Shown: piece after piece, positions 27,904-36,114 of the stretch | Layout: each line of letters starts with the position of its first letter | Position numbering within the stretch: position 1 is the stretch's first letter | Source: Pseudogemmobacter bohemicus | GTDB taxonomy: Bacteria > Pseudomonadota > Alphaproteobacteria > Rhodobacterales > Rhodobacteraceae | Reading direction: 5' to 3' | DNA length: 64,000 nucleotides | Assembly (NCBI RefSeq): GCF_003290025.1 | Contig: NZ_QNHG01000003.1 | Span: forward strand, 762,438 to 826,437 | Position numbers and translations under genes: made by a program | Notes under the pieces: generated by a model | The model's database searches: none | What the model was told of the DNA's origin: nothing | The model's input: only the letters and a program-made list of their open reading frames with translations

Positions 27904-28277
27904 GCGCGCACGTCCGGCAGGAACCAGACAAGGGCGCCGCACAGCGCCACCGGGATCAGCACCCCGGCCCAGGCTCTGTAACTGTCGCGGGCGGCGAAGA
28001 CCCAGACCGAGACCAGCGCGAAGACGATGAAGGACAGCATCAGCGCCAGCTGACTGGCATCGCGCACCTCCATCGGCACCACGCGGCGGAAGGCCAGCAC
28101 GAAGAGATTGGCAAGCAGATAGCCCCCCGCCACCGCCGCAAGACTGCGCGAGGCGACCGCGATCCGGTAGCGCAGGCCCTCATCATCGGGTTTTGGCCTT
28201 TTGGCCCCGGCGGTGCGGATGCCGCCCGCTTTGGTCAGGGTCTCAGGGGCGTCGGTCTGGCCTGCGCTGGCTGGCAT
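27900..28277 (-). CDS. DUF3649-like small membrane protein
   Basis: A 125-residue protein with an N-terminal polar region and three hydrophobic segments (SLAAVAGGYLLANLFVLAF, LALMLSFIVFALVSVWVF, AWAGVLIPVALCGALVWF). This matches the size and position of DUF3649 iron-transport accessory proteins. A TTG start at 28298 would add seven residues; ATG at 28277 is chosen. The stop overlaps the PepSY start. About 150 bases of very GC-rich, low-complexity DNA separate it from the beta-propeller gene. Confidence 0.7.
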   Translation of the reverse strand: MPASAGQTDAPETLTKAGGIRTAGAKRPKPDDEGLRYRIAVASRSLAAVAGGYLLANLFVLAFRRVVPMEVRDASQLALMLSFIVFALVSVWVFAARDSYRAWAGVLIPVALCGALVWFLPDVRA

Positions 28278-28424
28278 ATCGGGTTCCGGTCGGGGCAAAA
28301 GCTGCGGGGAAGGGATGCCCCCGCGCCCGGCGAGGGGCGCGGGAGCGAGGGGGCCGGGCGCGAGGGGCGCAAGCGCGGCGAGGCTGCGGCGCGGGAGCAG
28401 GGCACCGCAGCCCGGGGAATGGCT

Positions 28425-29786
28425 TTACTGAACCGGCGCGATGCGGGTCAGCTGATCGCCTTTGGCATCATCCTGGCCACGCGCCTTGTTGACGGCGAAG
28501 ACCACACCCTCCGACGTCACCGCCAGGTGGTTCGGGAAGGAATACCCGTCGAGATTGGCGGTGATCGCCCCGCTTGCCGCATCGACCACGGTGATGGTGT
28601 CAGAGGCGCGGTTCGCGACATAAAGCTGGCCGCTGGTTGCATCGAAAACCACGTTCAGCGTCTGCGCGCCGACCGGGGTGTCAAAGAGAACCTTGCCTTC
28701 AGCATCCAGCGCGATCACGTCATCGCTGCCTTGCGAGGCGATGAAGATCCGTCCGGTCGCCGGGTCGATATCGACGCCCGACGCGGTTTTCGCGCCCGGC
28801 AGCGGGATGATGGTGGTCTCGCGGCTGGCAAGGTCGATCCGCGCCAGTTCCGGCGTCCGCAGCGATACGGTGTAAAGCTGGCCCTTATCGGCGTCGAGCA
28901 CGAGGCTCATGGTGCCGAACTGGCCGCCACGCTCGGCCGATTGCACCTCGAACCCTTCCAGTTTCTCCAGCGTTTTCAGATCGAATTCCTCGATCCGGGT
29001 GCGGTGGGTCGAGACCCAGGCCCGGCCGCGCGCGGTGTCGATCACCACATCGCGGGGCTTTTCGACCGAACCCGGCTCGAATTGTTTGACCAGCGAGAGG
29101 TCGTCCTGCTTGTAGATCGCGACCGAGGAGGTGCGGGTATTCGTCACCCAGACGGTGCCGTTCTCATCATCCACCGCGATGCCGAAAGCACCGTAAAGCC
29201 CGTTTTCCTTGTCGAAATAGGGCGAGGCCTCGGCCAGTTTCTCCAGCGTCGTTGCGTCGAATTTGACGATGGAAGAGGTGCCCTTGTCGCCGCGCCCGGT
29301 GGCCGAGGCGGTAAAGACGGTGCCGTTCTTCGCGCTGACCGCCACCTGATAGACGCCCGGCGCGGTTTTGACGCTGATGCCGGTGAATTTCTCAGCCCCC
29401 GAAAGCGGGATCTCGGGCGAGATTTTCAGATCGACCACGGCGGCGCTGTCGGGGCCTTCCGCCTCGACCACGATCGGATGCTGACCGGTCACCGCGTCAG
29501 CAGGCAGCGTCAGCGGGAAGGCGAATTTGCCCTCGGTATCGGCGCTGAGCCCCTCGGGCGAGATCAGATCGCCGCCACGGCTGAGCGTGACGATCTGGCC
29601 GGGGGCAAAGCCCTCGCCCGAAACCTCGACCATGCCGCCGGCATAGGCCGGGCTGCGGTTCGGCCCCGAGAAAGAGACCTTGCCGGCAAAGGATGCGGGC
29701 GCGTCGAACACCGCCTCGGCGGCGGCAAGCGAGGTGCTGCCCAACAGAAGGACAAGCGCGAAAGCGGGGCGGGAGAAGCGGACCAT
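28425..29786 (-). CDS. Secreted YncE-like beta-propeller protein
   Basis: A 453-residue protein with a Sec signal peptide (residues 1-23, cut after AAA-type sequence), an Ig-like region (about 30-130, VSGEGFAPGQIVTLSRGG) and a C-terminal propeller with repeated strands such as GTVWVTNTRTSSVAIY, GRIFIASQGSDDVIAL and GQLYVANRASDTITVV. This is the YncE class, which in Gram-negatives is periplasmic and often under iron control. It follows the TonB receptor gene in the same direction, separated by a strong hairpin, so it is probably made at lower levels than the receptor. Confidence 0.85.
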   Translation of the reverse strand: MVRFSRPAFALVLLLGSTSLAAAEAVFDAPASFAGKVSFSGPNRSPAYAGGMVEVSGEGFAPGQIVTLSRGGDLISPEGLSADTEGKFAFPLTLPADAVTGQHPIVVEAEGPDSAAVVDLKISPEIPLSGAEKFTGISVKTAPGVYQVAVSAKNGTVFTASATGRGDKGTSSIVKFDATTLEKLAEASPYFDKENGLYGAFGIAVDDENGTVWVTNTRTSSVAIYKQDDLSLVKQFEPGSVEKPRDVVIDTARGRAWVSTHRTRIEEFDLKTLEKLEGFEVQSAERGGQFGTMSLVLDADKGQLYTVSLRTPELARIDLASRETTIIPLPGAKTASGVDIDPATGRIFIASQGSDDVIALDAEGKVLFDTPVGAQTLNVVFDATSGQLYVANRASDTITVVDAASGAITANLDGYSFPNHLAVTSEGVVFAVNKARGQDDAKGDQLTRIAPVQ

Positions 29787-29814
29787 GACGGCTCCAGAAT
29801 GTCGGTGAATGAGG

Positions 29815-29839
29815 GCCGGCCCCCGGTTTGGGGGCCGGC
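29815..29839 (-). terminator. Strong hairpin between TonB receptor and YncE-like genes
   Basis: Perfect 10-base arms (GCCGGCCCCC and GGGGGCCGGC) with a five-base loop. No T-run follows on the minus strand. It may be a partial terminator or an mRNA-protecting structure downstream of the receptor gene. Confidence 0.55.
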
Positions 29840-29847
29840 TGCCGGGA

Positions 29848-31878
29848 TCAGAAGGTCGAGGTCAGCCCGACAAAGAAGCGACGGCCATCATTGTAATTGG
29901 TGGCGCCGAAGGTCTTGTCGCCGATATTGTAGATGGCGACCGAGCCCTTGATAGTGTCGTTGAACCGGTAATCGAGGCCGATATCAAAGATCGCGTGCTC
30001 CTTGATCCTGCTGTTGCCGGTATCGAAAGAGGCGCTGCGATATTGCGCATTGCCCCAGACCGAGAGCGCCTCATTCGCCTGCCAGTCCACGCCGAGATTG
30101 GCAACATGCAGCGGGCTGTTGTTGAAGCGGGTGCCAGTGCGGGCGCCTTTGGTCACCTTGCTGTCGGCATAGGTGTAGTTGAGGTTGAAGCCGACATCGC
30201 CCAGCGTCCAGTCAACGGTGGCCTCGACGCCGTTCAGCTCGGCCGCGTCGCGGTTCACATATTGGTTGATCCATTTGATCGGATCGGTGGGGGTGTTCAT
30301 GCCGCAATTCGTCGGCAGGCCCGGGTAATTGACCGGATCGGCGGGGTTCATACAGATCCGCTCGGTGGTGATGCGGTTCTTGAACCGGGTGTGATAGGCG
30401 GTCAGGCCGATCTGCACACCATTTTCCGCTTCCCAGATCGCGCCGATCTCGAAATTGGTGCTTTCTTCGGGTTTGAGGCTGGTATTGCCCTGATCGCGCG
30501 CCCGGCCATCGCCGCCCGAGGGTTCAAAGATATTGTCATCCGCCTGTTTCAGCGTCGGCGTCTTGTAGCCGCCCGACACGCCGCCCTTGATCGTCAGCGC
30601 CTCTGACGCGTGCCAGACCGCATAGAGGCGCGGCGTCACATGCGAGCCATAGCGCTCATTCTCGTCATAGCGCAGGCCGAAGGTCACCGTCACATCATCG
30701 GTGAGGTGGAAATTGTCCTCGCCGAACACCGCCCAGTTCCAGCGCGTCATCACCGGGTTGACGCTGACCCGGTTCGGCGAATGGCGGGTGGTCTCGTCGC
30801 GGTAATCAAAGCCCAGCGTCAGGTCGTGACGGCCGATGCTGAGGTTGGTTTTGGAGTTCAGGTTCCACAGCTCATAGCCGGAAATATTGGTGCCGTTCCT
30901 GAAATCGACATCCTCATAGGTGACGAAGCTGTTGGTCTCATAGCCCTGGCCCCAGGTGATCTTATGACCAAGCGCATAGTTCATCCGCTCGACCTCGACG
31001 CCGCCGGGCGTGCCGCCCGGGGTCAGGTTGACGGTGTCAGACGCGCTGGAAACCATTTCGAACTCAAGCCCCTGGCTGTCGTCGATGGCCCAGGTCAGCT
31101 TGGCCCCGATGGATTTGCGCTCGGTATCCTGCGAGGGGCGGGCGCCGGTGCCCGCGACCTGCAGCGCCGGTTTCGAGCGGTCATGGATAGAGCCGTAGAC
31201 CGCAAGGCCAAGGCGGCCCTCGATCAGCGGCCCGCTCAGGTAGAACCGGCCCTCATAGGCGCTGCCGGCATTGTTGTCCTGCCAGGTCGAGTTCCCCATC
31301 ATCAGCGAGCCCGACCAGACATCGGAAACCGGTTTGGTGATGACATTGATCACGCCGCCCGAGGCCGCAGTGCCGTAAAGCGAGGACATCGGGCCACGGA
31401 TGACCTCGATCCGCTCGATGGCGGAAGGCGGCGGCAGGTAAGACATGGCAAGGCCCGAGCCAAAGCCGTTATAGGTGGCCTCCTGCGAGTTGCCGATGGG
31501 GCGGCCGTCAACCAGGGTCAGCACATAGCTTTCACCCAGACCCCGGATCGAGATGGTCTCGGCCCCCGAACGGGCTGACGGGGAGGAAACCACGACCCCC
31601 GGCACCCGGCGCAGCACATCGGCGATGGTGGCATAGGGCTGCGATTCGATCTCTTCGCCGGTGATAACGGTGATGGTCGCCGGCGCATCGGGCAGCGCCT
31701 GGGCCTGGCCGGTTGCGGTCAGAACGATGGTCCCGAGGGTCTCTGCCTCTTCCTCTGCTTCGGTCTGCTGCGCATGCACCATGCCGGTCAGTTGCGGCAG
31801 CGCGACCGCCAGCGCGACGGCCCAGACCGGCAGGCCGGACAGCAGCCCCGCCCTGATATCACGGTGTTTCTTCATCAT
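29848..31878 (-). CDS. TonB-dependent siderophore receptor (CirA/FepA-like)
   Basis: A 676-residue outer-membrane receptor. It has a signal peptide (residues 1-36, ending VHA), a TonB-box-like segment after it (GTIVLTATG), the plug domain (PATITVITGEEI, VLRRVPGVVV, GPMSSLYGTAASGGVINVI) and a 22-strand barrel ending in the terminal Phe (GLTSTF). The start is the first of two ATGs behind GGGGAG; the frame is open further upstream, but that part lacks receptor features. It is likely to bind a catecholate-type ferric siderophore. It heads the operon of YncE, DUF3649, PepSY and DUF3325. Confidence 0.92.
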   Translation of the reverse strand: MMKKHRDIRAGLLSGLPVWAVALAVALPQLTGMVHAQQTEAEEEAETLGTIVLTATGQAQALPDAPATITVITGEEIESQPYATIADVLRRVPGVVVSSPSARSGAETISIRGLGESYVLTLVDGRPIGNSQEATYNGFGSGLAMSYLPPPSAIERIEVIRGPMSSLYGTAASGGVINVITKPVSDVWSGSLMMGNSTWQDNNAGSAYEGRFYLSGPLIEGRLGLAVYGSIHDRSKPALQVAGTGARPSQDTERKSIGAKLTWAIDDSQGLEFEMVSSASDTVNLTPGGTPGGVEVERMNYALGHKITWGQGYETNSFVTYEDVDFRNGTNISGYELWNLNSKTNLSIGRHDLTLGFDYRDETTRHSPNRVSVNPVMTRWNWAVFGEDNFHLTDDVTVTFGLRYDENERYGSHVTPRLYAVWHASEALTIKGGVSGGYKTPTLKQADDNIFEPSGGDGRARDQGNTSLKPEESTNFEIGAIWEAENGVQIGLTAYHTRFKNRITTERICMNPADPVNYPGLPTNCGMNTPTDPIKWINQYVNRDAAELNGVEATVDWTLGDVGFNLNYTYADSKVTKGARTGTRFNNSPLHVANLGVDWQANEALSVWGNAQYRSASFDTGNSRIKEHAIFDIGLDYRFNDTIKGSVAIYNIGDKTFGATNYNDGRRFFVGLTSTF

Positions 31879-32219
31879 GGTCTCCCCTTGGCCGGGACCC
31901 GCTGAGGGTCCGGATGAATGCGGCGTTATGATTGCTTCACGCAGCAGGGCGCCGGCACTGAACCGCCGTACAAAGTTTTTTTGTCGGATTTTCCGGTGCC
32001 GGTTTCCGCCAGATCCGGGCCGCCCGGCGCCACGGGGGGGGGAAGGGCGGAAAAATTGGCGCGAATTTGCAACAGGACCGGCCCGGCCCCTGCCGGCCAT
32101 GGCGCCCGTGGTGGACAGGCCGGGTGTCACAAAATAGGACTGAGGCACAGCCGGACCCGGCCCCTGTGGCCTGCCATGCCAGAAATTCCCCGCGCTTCAA
32201 TGGCTTACTGGCACTGGCT
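31879..32219. promoter_or_regulatory. Divergent promoter region between TonB receptor and FecI-type sigma factor
   Basis: About 340 bases without a gene, between two outward-facing iron genes. The more AT-rich part, about 31975-31995 (a run of eight T), is the likely promoter area. I did not find a convincing Fur, Irr or RirA site by eye, and no canonical -35/-10 pair stands out. Confidence 0.45.
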
Positions 32220-32726
32220 ATGTCTTCCACCGATTCCGACAATATCGGCCGGCTTTACAGCGAGGAGGGCGACCGCCTTGAGCGCCAGATTGCGCGCCGT
32301 ACCGGCAACCCGTCGGTGGCGCGCGACCTGGTGCATGATGTCTTCCTGCGCTTCTGGGAGCGGACGGCAGCGCTGTCGGGCAATCCTGCGGCCTTTCTCA
32401 GCCGCTCGGCCCGCAATGTTTCGATCGACCATCTGCGGCGCGAAAGGGTGCGTGAGACCTATGCCCGCGTCACGCCGGCGGCCGAGGCGCCCAGCGATCC
32501 CGCCTATGAGGCCATCGCCGCCGATCAGTCGCGCGAGGCGGTGAAACAGGCGATCCGCGATCTGCCCGAGGTGACGCGGCGGCTTTTTCTGATGAACCGC
32601 GCCGAGGGTCTGACCTTCCAGGAAATCGCCAGCCGCTGTGGCATGTCAGAGCGCAACGTGGCAAAGCATATGGCGAAGGCCGTCGCCTCCTGTGCCCGCG
32701 CGCTGGACGACACGCAGACTCCATGA
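32220..32726 (+). CDS. FecI-family ECF sigma factor
   Basis: A 168-residue ECF sigma factor. Region 2 is visible as VARDLVHDVFLRFWE and the RSARNVSIDHLRR segment; region 4 as LPEVTRRLFLMNRAEGLTFQEIA and the helix-turn-helix MSERNVAKHMAKA. The start at 32220 gives the usual FecI-family N terminus; the frame is open upstream without sigma-like sequence. It overlaps the FecR gene by ATGA. It should be activated by FecR when the STN-containing receptor binds its ligand and then transcribe the receptor genes. Confidence 0.9.
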   Translation: MSSTDSDNIGRLYSEEGDRLERQIARRTGNPSVARDLVHDVFLRFWERTAALSGNPAAFLSRSARNVSIDHLRRERVRETYARVTPAAEAPSDPAYEAIAADQSREAVKQAIRDLPEVTRRLFLMNRAEGLTFQEIASRCGMSERNVAKHMAKAVASCARALDDTQTP

Positions 32727-33733
32727 GGTTCCAGGATTTGACCCAGGACCAGAGGCAGGATCAGAGGCAGGTGGCCAGCCGGGCGCCGGGCGAGGCAGAG
32801 GCTGCAAAGCGCGAGGCCGAGGCCGCGCGCTGGCTGGTCGACCTGATCGCCGATCCGGCAGCCCGCCAGGATGCGGGTTTTCAGGCCTGGGCCGGTGATC
32901 CGGCCAATGCCCGGGCCTTTGCGACGGCGGAAAAAGCCTGGGATATGGCGGCGGACCTTGCCCCGGACCTCGCCCGTGAGTTTCCGCGCCAGGAGCGCCC
33001 GGTCGGGCGAAGCTGGCGCTGGCCGCGCCTTTTGCCCGCAGGTCTTGCCATGGCTGCGCTGGCGCTGGCCGGGATCTGGCTGGACCAGGTTCGCCCCGAT
33101 CTGCGGCTTGCGCTGCTCGCCGATCACGCCAGCCGGGCGGGTGCGGCGCAGGCTCTCGCGCTGAGCGACGGCTCGCGCCTGGTGCTTGATGGCGGTTCGG
33201 CGCTGGATTTCGCTGATCTCGCCGATGGTCGCCAGGTGACGCTGCTGGGCGGCGCTGCCTTTTTCGATGTGGCAAAGGATGGGCGGCCCTTTACCGTGCG
33301 CCTCGGTCGCACGACGGTGCGCGCGCTTGGCACCCGTTTTGCGGTACGAGATTGCGGTGGCTGTATCGAGGTGACGCTGGAAGAGGGGCGGGTCGAGGTC
33401 GCGACCGATGGTGGCGTGGCGCTGGCGCTGGAGCCGGGCCAGCAGCTGCGCCAGGTCGCGGATGGGCCCGAACGCATCCGCGCGGTCGATCTGCCCGCGG
33501 CCCTGGCCTGGCGCGAAGGACGCTACACTTTTTACGACGCGCCGCTGCGCGATGTGGCGGGCGTGCTGGAGCGCCATGGCGCCGGCGCGATCTTCATCCG
33601 CAACCCGGCGCTTGCCGGCAGGACGATTTCCGGCAGCATCGACCTCGGCGATGCGCCGGCCGAGCTGGAAGCCCTGGCCGAAGCGATGGGCTTTCGCATC
33701 ATCCCTCTGCCGGGTGGTCAATTGCTGATCTGA
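32723..33733 (+). CDS. FecR-family anti-sigma/transmembrane sensor
   Basis: A 336-residue sensor with an N-terminal cytoplasmic anti-sigma helix region (EAARWLVDLIADP, DPANARAFATAEKAWD), one membrane segment (about residues 100-118, PAGLAMAALALAGIWL), the periplasmic FecR domain (SDGSRLVLDGGSALDF) and a C-terminal STN-like part (AGVLERHGAGAIFI). Its gene overlaps the sigma factor gene and precedes the STN-bearing receptor, the classical order of a surface-signalling system. Confidence 0.9.
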   Translation: MRFQDLTQDQRQDQRQVASRAPGEAEAAKREAEAARWLVDLIADPAARQDAGFQAWAGDPANARAFATAEKAWDMAADLAPDLAREFPRQERPVGRSWRWPRLLPAGLAMAALALAGIWLDQVRPDLRLALLADHASRAGAAQALALSDGSRLVLDGGSALDFADLADGRQVTLLGGAAFFDVAKDGRPFTVRLGRTTVRALGTRFAVRDCGGCIEVTLEEGRVEVATDGGVALALEPGQQLRQVADGPERIRAVDLPAALAWREGRYTFYDAPLRDVAGVLERHGAGAIFIRNPALAGRTISGSIDLGDAPAELEALAEAMGFRIIPLPGGQLLI

Positions 33734-33879
33734 TCCGGTTCTGCCCCATTCCGCCAGCCAGACAGCCCGCGAAACTCTCTTCCCTTCTCCGGGCCGCATG
33801 CAGCCAGACCCTGCAATCCCCGCCCCGCAGCGGCCCCCGGAGCCGACCCGCTGCGCGCAGCGCCAGAGACTGGAAAACA

Positions 33880-36114
33880 ATGTCGGATCGCCGCCACTTC
33901 GCTTGCAAAGGGCCTCTCGCCGCGCTGGCGATGGGGCTTTTACTGGTTCTGGCACTGCCCCGCCCCGTCATGGCCGAGGCGCCGGGCCATGAGTTCAGCC
34001 AGCCTGCGCAACCGCTTTTGCAGGCGGTGACCGAAATCGCACGGGTGGCCGGGGTCTCCGTGGTGATCAAGGGCAGCGGCGCGGGGCTGAGCGGGCCGGC
34101 CCTGGCGGGGCGCATGACGCTGGATCAGGCGCTGGCAACCGTCCTTGCAGGAAGCGGCGCCACCTGGCACCGCAGCAGCGGCGGACGTATCATCGTGACG
34201 CTGCCGATACCGCAAAGCGCGCCGGAGAAAACCGCAGCCGAGCCGGAAATGAGCCTTGGCACCATCGTGCTGACCGCGACCGGCCAGCCGCAGCTCCTGA
34301 CCGATGCCCCGGCGACGATGACGGTGATTTCCGGCGATGACATCGCCACCCGCCCCACCGGCACGCTTGCGGATCTCTTGCGCGATGTGCCGGGGCTTGC
34401 GGTGACCGGGCCGCTGCGCGACGGGGTGCCGCTGGTGACCCTGCGCGGCATGGGTCCGTCTTGCCTGCTTTTTATGATCGACGGCCGCCCGCTCAGCGCC
34501 TCGGAAGAGGCCAGCTATAACGGGCACGGCATCAATTCCAAGATCGGTTTCCTGCCGCCGGTGCCGGTGATCGACCGGATCGAGATCATCCGCGGCCCGA
34601 TGTCCTCACTTTACGGCTCGGCTGCTTCGGGCGGGGTGATCAATGTGATCACCCGCAGCATTCCGGATCAGTGGGGTGGCTCGGCCGCACTGGGCTATAC
34701 CCATGATACCAGCCCCGATGCCGGGGCCTCGACCGAGGCACGGCTGATGCTGGGAGGGCCACTGATCGAAGACCGGCTGGGCCTGATGCTCTATGCCGCG
34801 CGCAACCGGCGCGGCGAGGACGGGCCGGGTTTTGGCGGCCAGGGGCAGGGGGGCACCGATCGCACGGGCCTGGGCCTGCGGCTGCGCTACAGCCCGGATG
34901 CGCGCCAGAGTTTCGACTTTGACCTGCGGCAAAGCCGGCTGGATTTCCACCGCAGCGCCATCGGCACCGGGCGGGCGCGTGACACGCTGGTGGTGAACCG
35001 CGCGCTCAGCCTCAGCCATCATATGGACTGGGGCGGCGGCGCCGTCACCGACAGTTTCCTCCAGGGCGAGGCGACGGATTTCCGCTCGGGCACCGCCAGC
35101 GGCCATGATGCCATCACCTTCAACACCCATACCGCGCTGACCGCAGGCCGTCACAGGCTGAGCTTTGGCTATGAATACCGGTTCGAGCGCACCCGCCATG
35201 ACCCGGGCCGCCTGCTTGGCTCGGCGGATACCAGCCCCGACCGCTGGCATCACGCCTGGTTCGCCGAAGGGGAGTTCAGGCTGCGCGAGGATATGGTGCT
35301 GACCCTTGGCCTGCGCCGCGACCGCAACGAGAATTACGGCACCGCCTTTACGCCGCGTGCCTGGCTGGTCTGGCATCTCTCGCCAGAGCTGACGCTGAAA
35401 GGCGGGATCGGCACCGGCTACCGCGTGCCGGCGCTGAAACAGGGCGACAGCAACGTCTCCGAACCCTCGGGCGGCAATGGGCGCTCCCGCGATCGCGGCA
35501 ACTCGGCGCTCAGGCCCGAACGCAGCACCAATCTGGAGCTGGGCCTGGTCTGGGAACCGCAAAGCGGCCTGCAACTGGGCGCCACGCTGTTCCATACCGG
35601 CTTTCACGACCGGATCACCCGGCGCGACCTGTGCCGCACTCCCTCCGATCTGCCGCCCGGCTGTATGCTGGAGGGCGCGGTCTATGAGGCGGTCACCCAA
35701 TATGTGAACGAGGACCGCGCCGATATCACCGGGGTTGAACTGACGCTGGATATGCCGCTGGGGCCACTGGATCTGTCAGCCAACTATACCTGGTCGGCCT
35801 CGGAGGTGACGCGCGGCAGCAATCGGGGCCAGCCCTTTCACCGCCTGCCGCGCCATATGCTGAACCTTGGCGCTCGGATGGAGGCGGGCGACACTCTGAC
35901 CCTGCGCGCAGATCTGCGCCTGCGCAGCCATTCGCTGTCGACGGGACGCAGCAGCCGGGTGCCGGGGCATATGATCCTGGATCTGGGCCTTGATTGCCGG
36001 CTGGGTGACGAGACCGTGCTGACAGCAGGCATTTACAATGTCACCGACAGGCGGCTGGATGAGTCCGTACCCAATGGGCGGAGCTTTTATCTCGGACTGA
36101 GCCGCAGCTTCTGA
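33880..36114 (+). CDS. TonB-dependent transducer receptor with N-terminal STN signalling domain
   Basis: A 744-residue receptor. After a signal peptide (about residues 1-32) comes an STN domain (about 35-110, FSQPAQPLLQAVTEIARVAG), which contacts FecR. The plug (PATMTVISGDDI, VPGLAVTG, GPMSSLYGSAASGGVINVI) and barrel follow, ending in GLSRSF. The plug is very like that of the divergent receptor at 29848, so the two are probably paralogues. The start at 33880 lies 146 bases after FecR and has a weak ribosome-binding site; the frame is open upstream. Together with FecI/FecR it forms a complete cell-surface signalling unit. Confidence 0.92.
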   Translation: MSDRRHFACKGPLAALAMGLLLVLALPRPVMAEAPGHEFSQPAQPLLQAVTEIARVAGVSVVIKGSGAGLSGPALAGRMTLDQALATVLAGSGATWHRSSGGRIIVTLPIPQSAPEKTAAEPEMSLGTIVLTATGQPQLLTDAPATMTVISGDDIATRPTGTLADLLRDVPGLAVTGPLRDGVPLVTLRGMGPSCLLFMIDGRPLSASEEASYNGHGINSKIGFLPPVPVIDRIEIIRGPMSSLYGSAASGGVINVITRSIPDQWGGSAALGYTHDTSPDAGASTEARLMLGGPLIEDRLGLMLYAARNRRGEDGPGFGGQGQGGTDRTGLGLRLRYSPDARQSFDFDLRQSRLDFHRSAIGTGRARDTLVVNRALSLSHHMDWGGGAVTDSFLQGEATDFRSGTASGHDAITFNTHTALTAGRHRLSFGYEYRFERTRHDPGRLLGSADTSPDRWHHAWFAEGEFRLREDMVLTLGLRRDRNENYGTAFTPRAWLVWHLSPELTLKGGIGTGYRVPALKQGDSNVSEPSGGNGRSRDRGNSALRPERSTNLELGLVWEPQSGLQLGATLFHTGFHDRITRRDLCRTPSDLPPGCMLEGAVYEAVTQYVNEDRADITGVELTLDMPLGPLDLSANYTWSASEVTRGSNRGQPFHRLPRHMLNLGARMEAGDTLTLRADLRLRSHSLSTGRSSRVPGHMILDLGLDCRLGDETVLTAGIYNVTDRRLDESVPNGRSFYLGLSRSF

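Noticed and set aside
27720-29951. A 743-residue plus-strand frame across the PepSY, DUF3649 and YncE genes
   Set aside because: It is a shadow of three recognisable genes on the minus strand and has no domain of its own.
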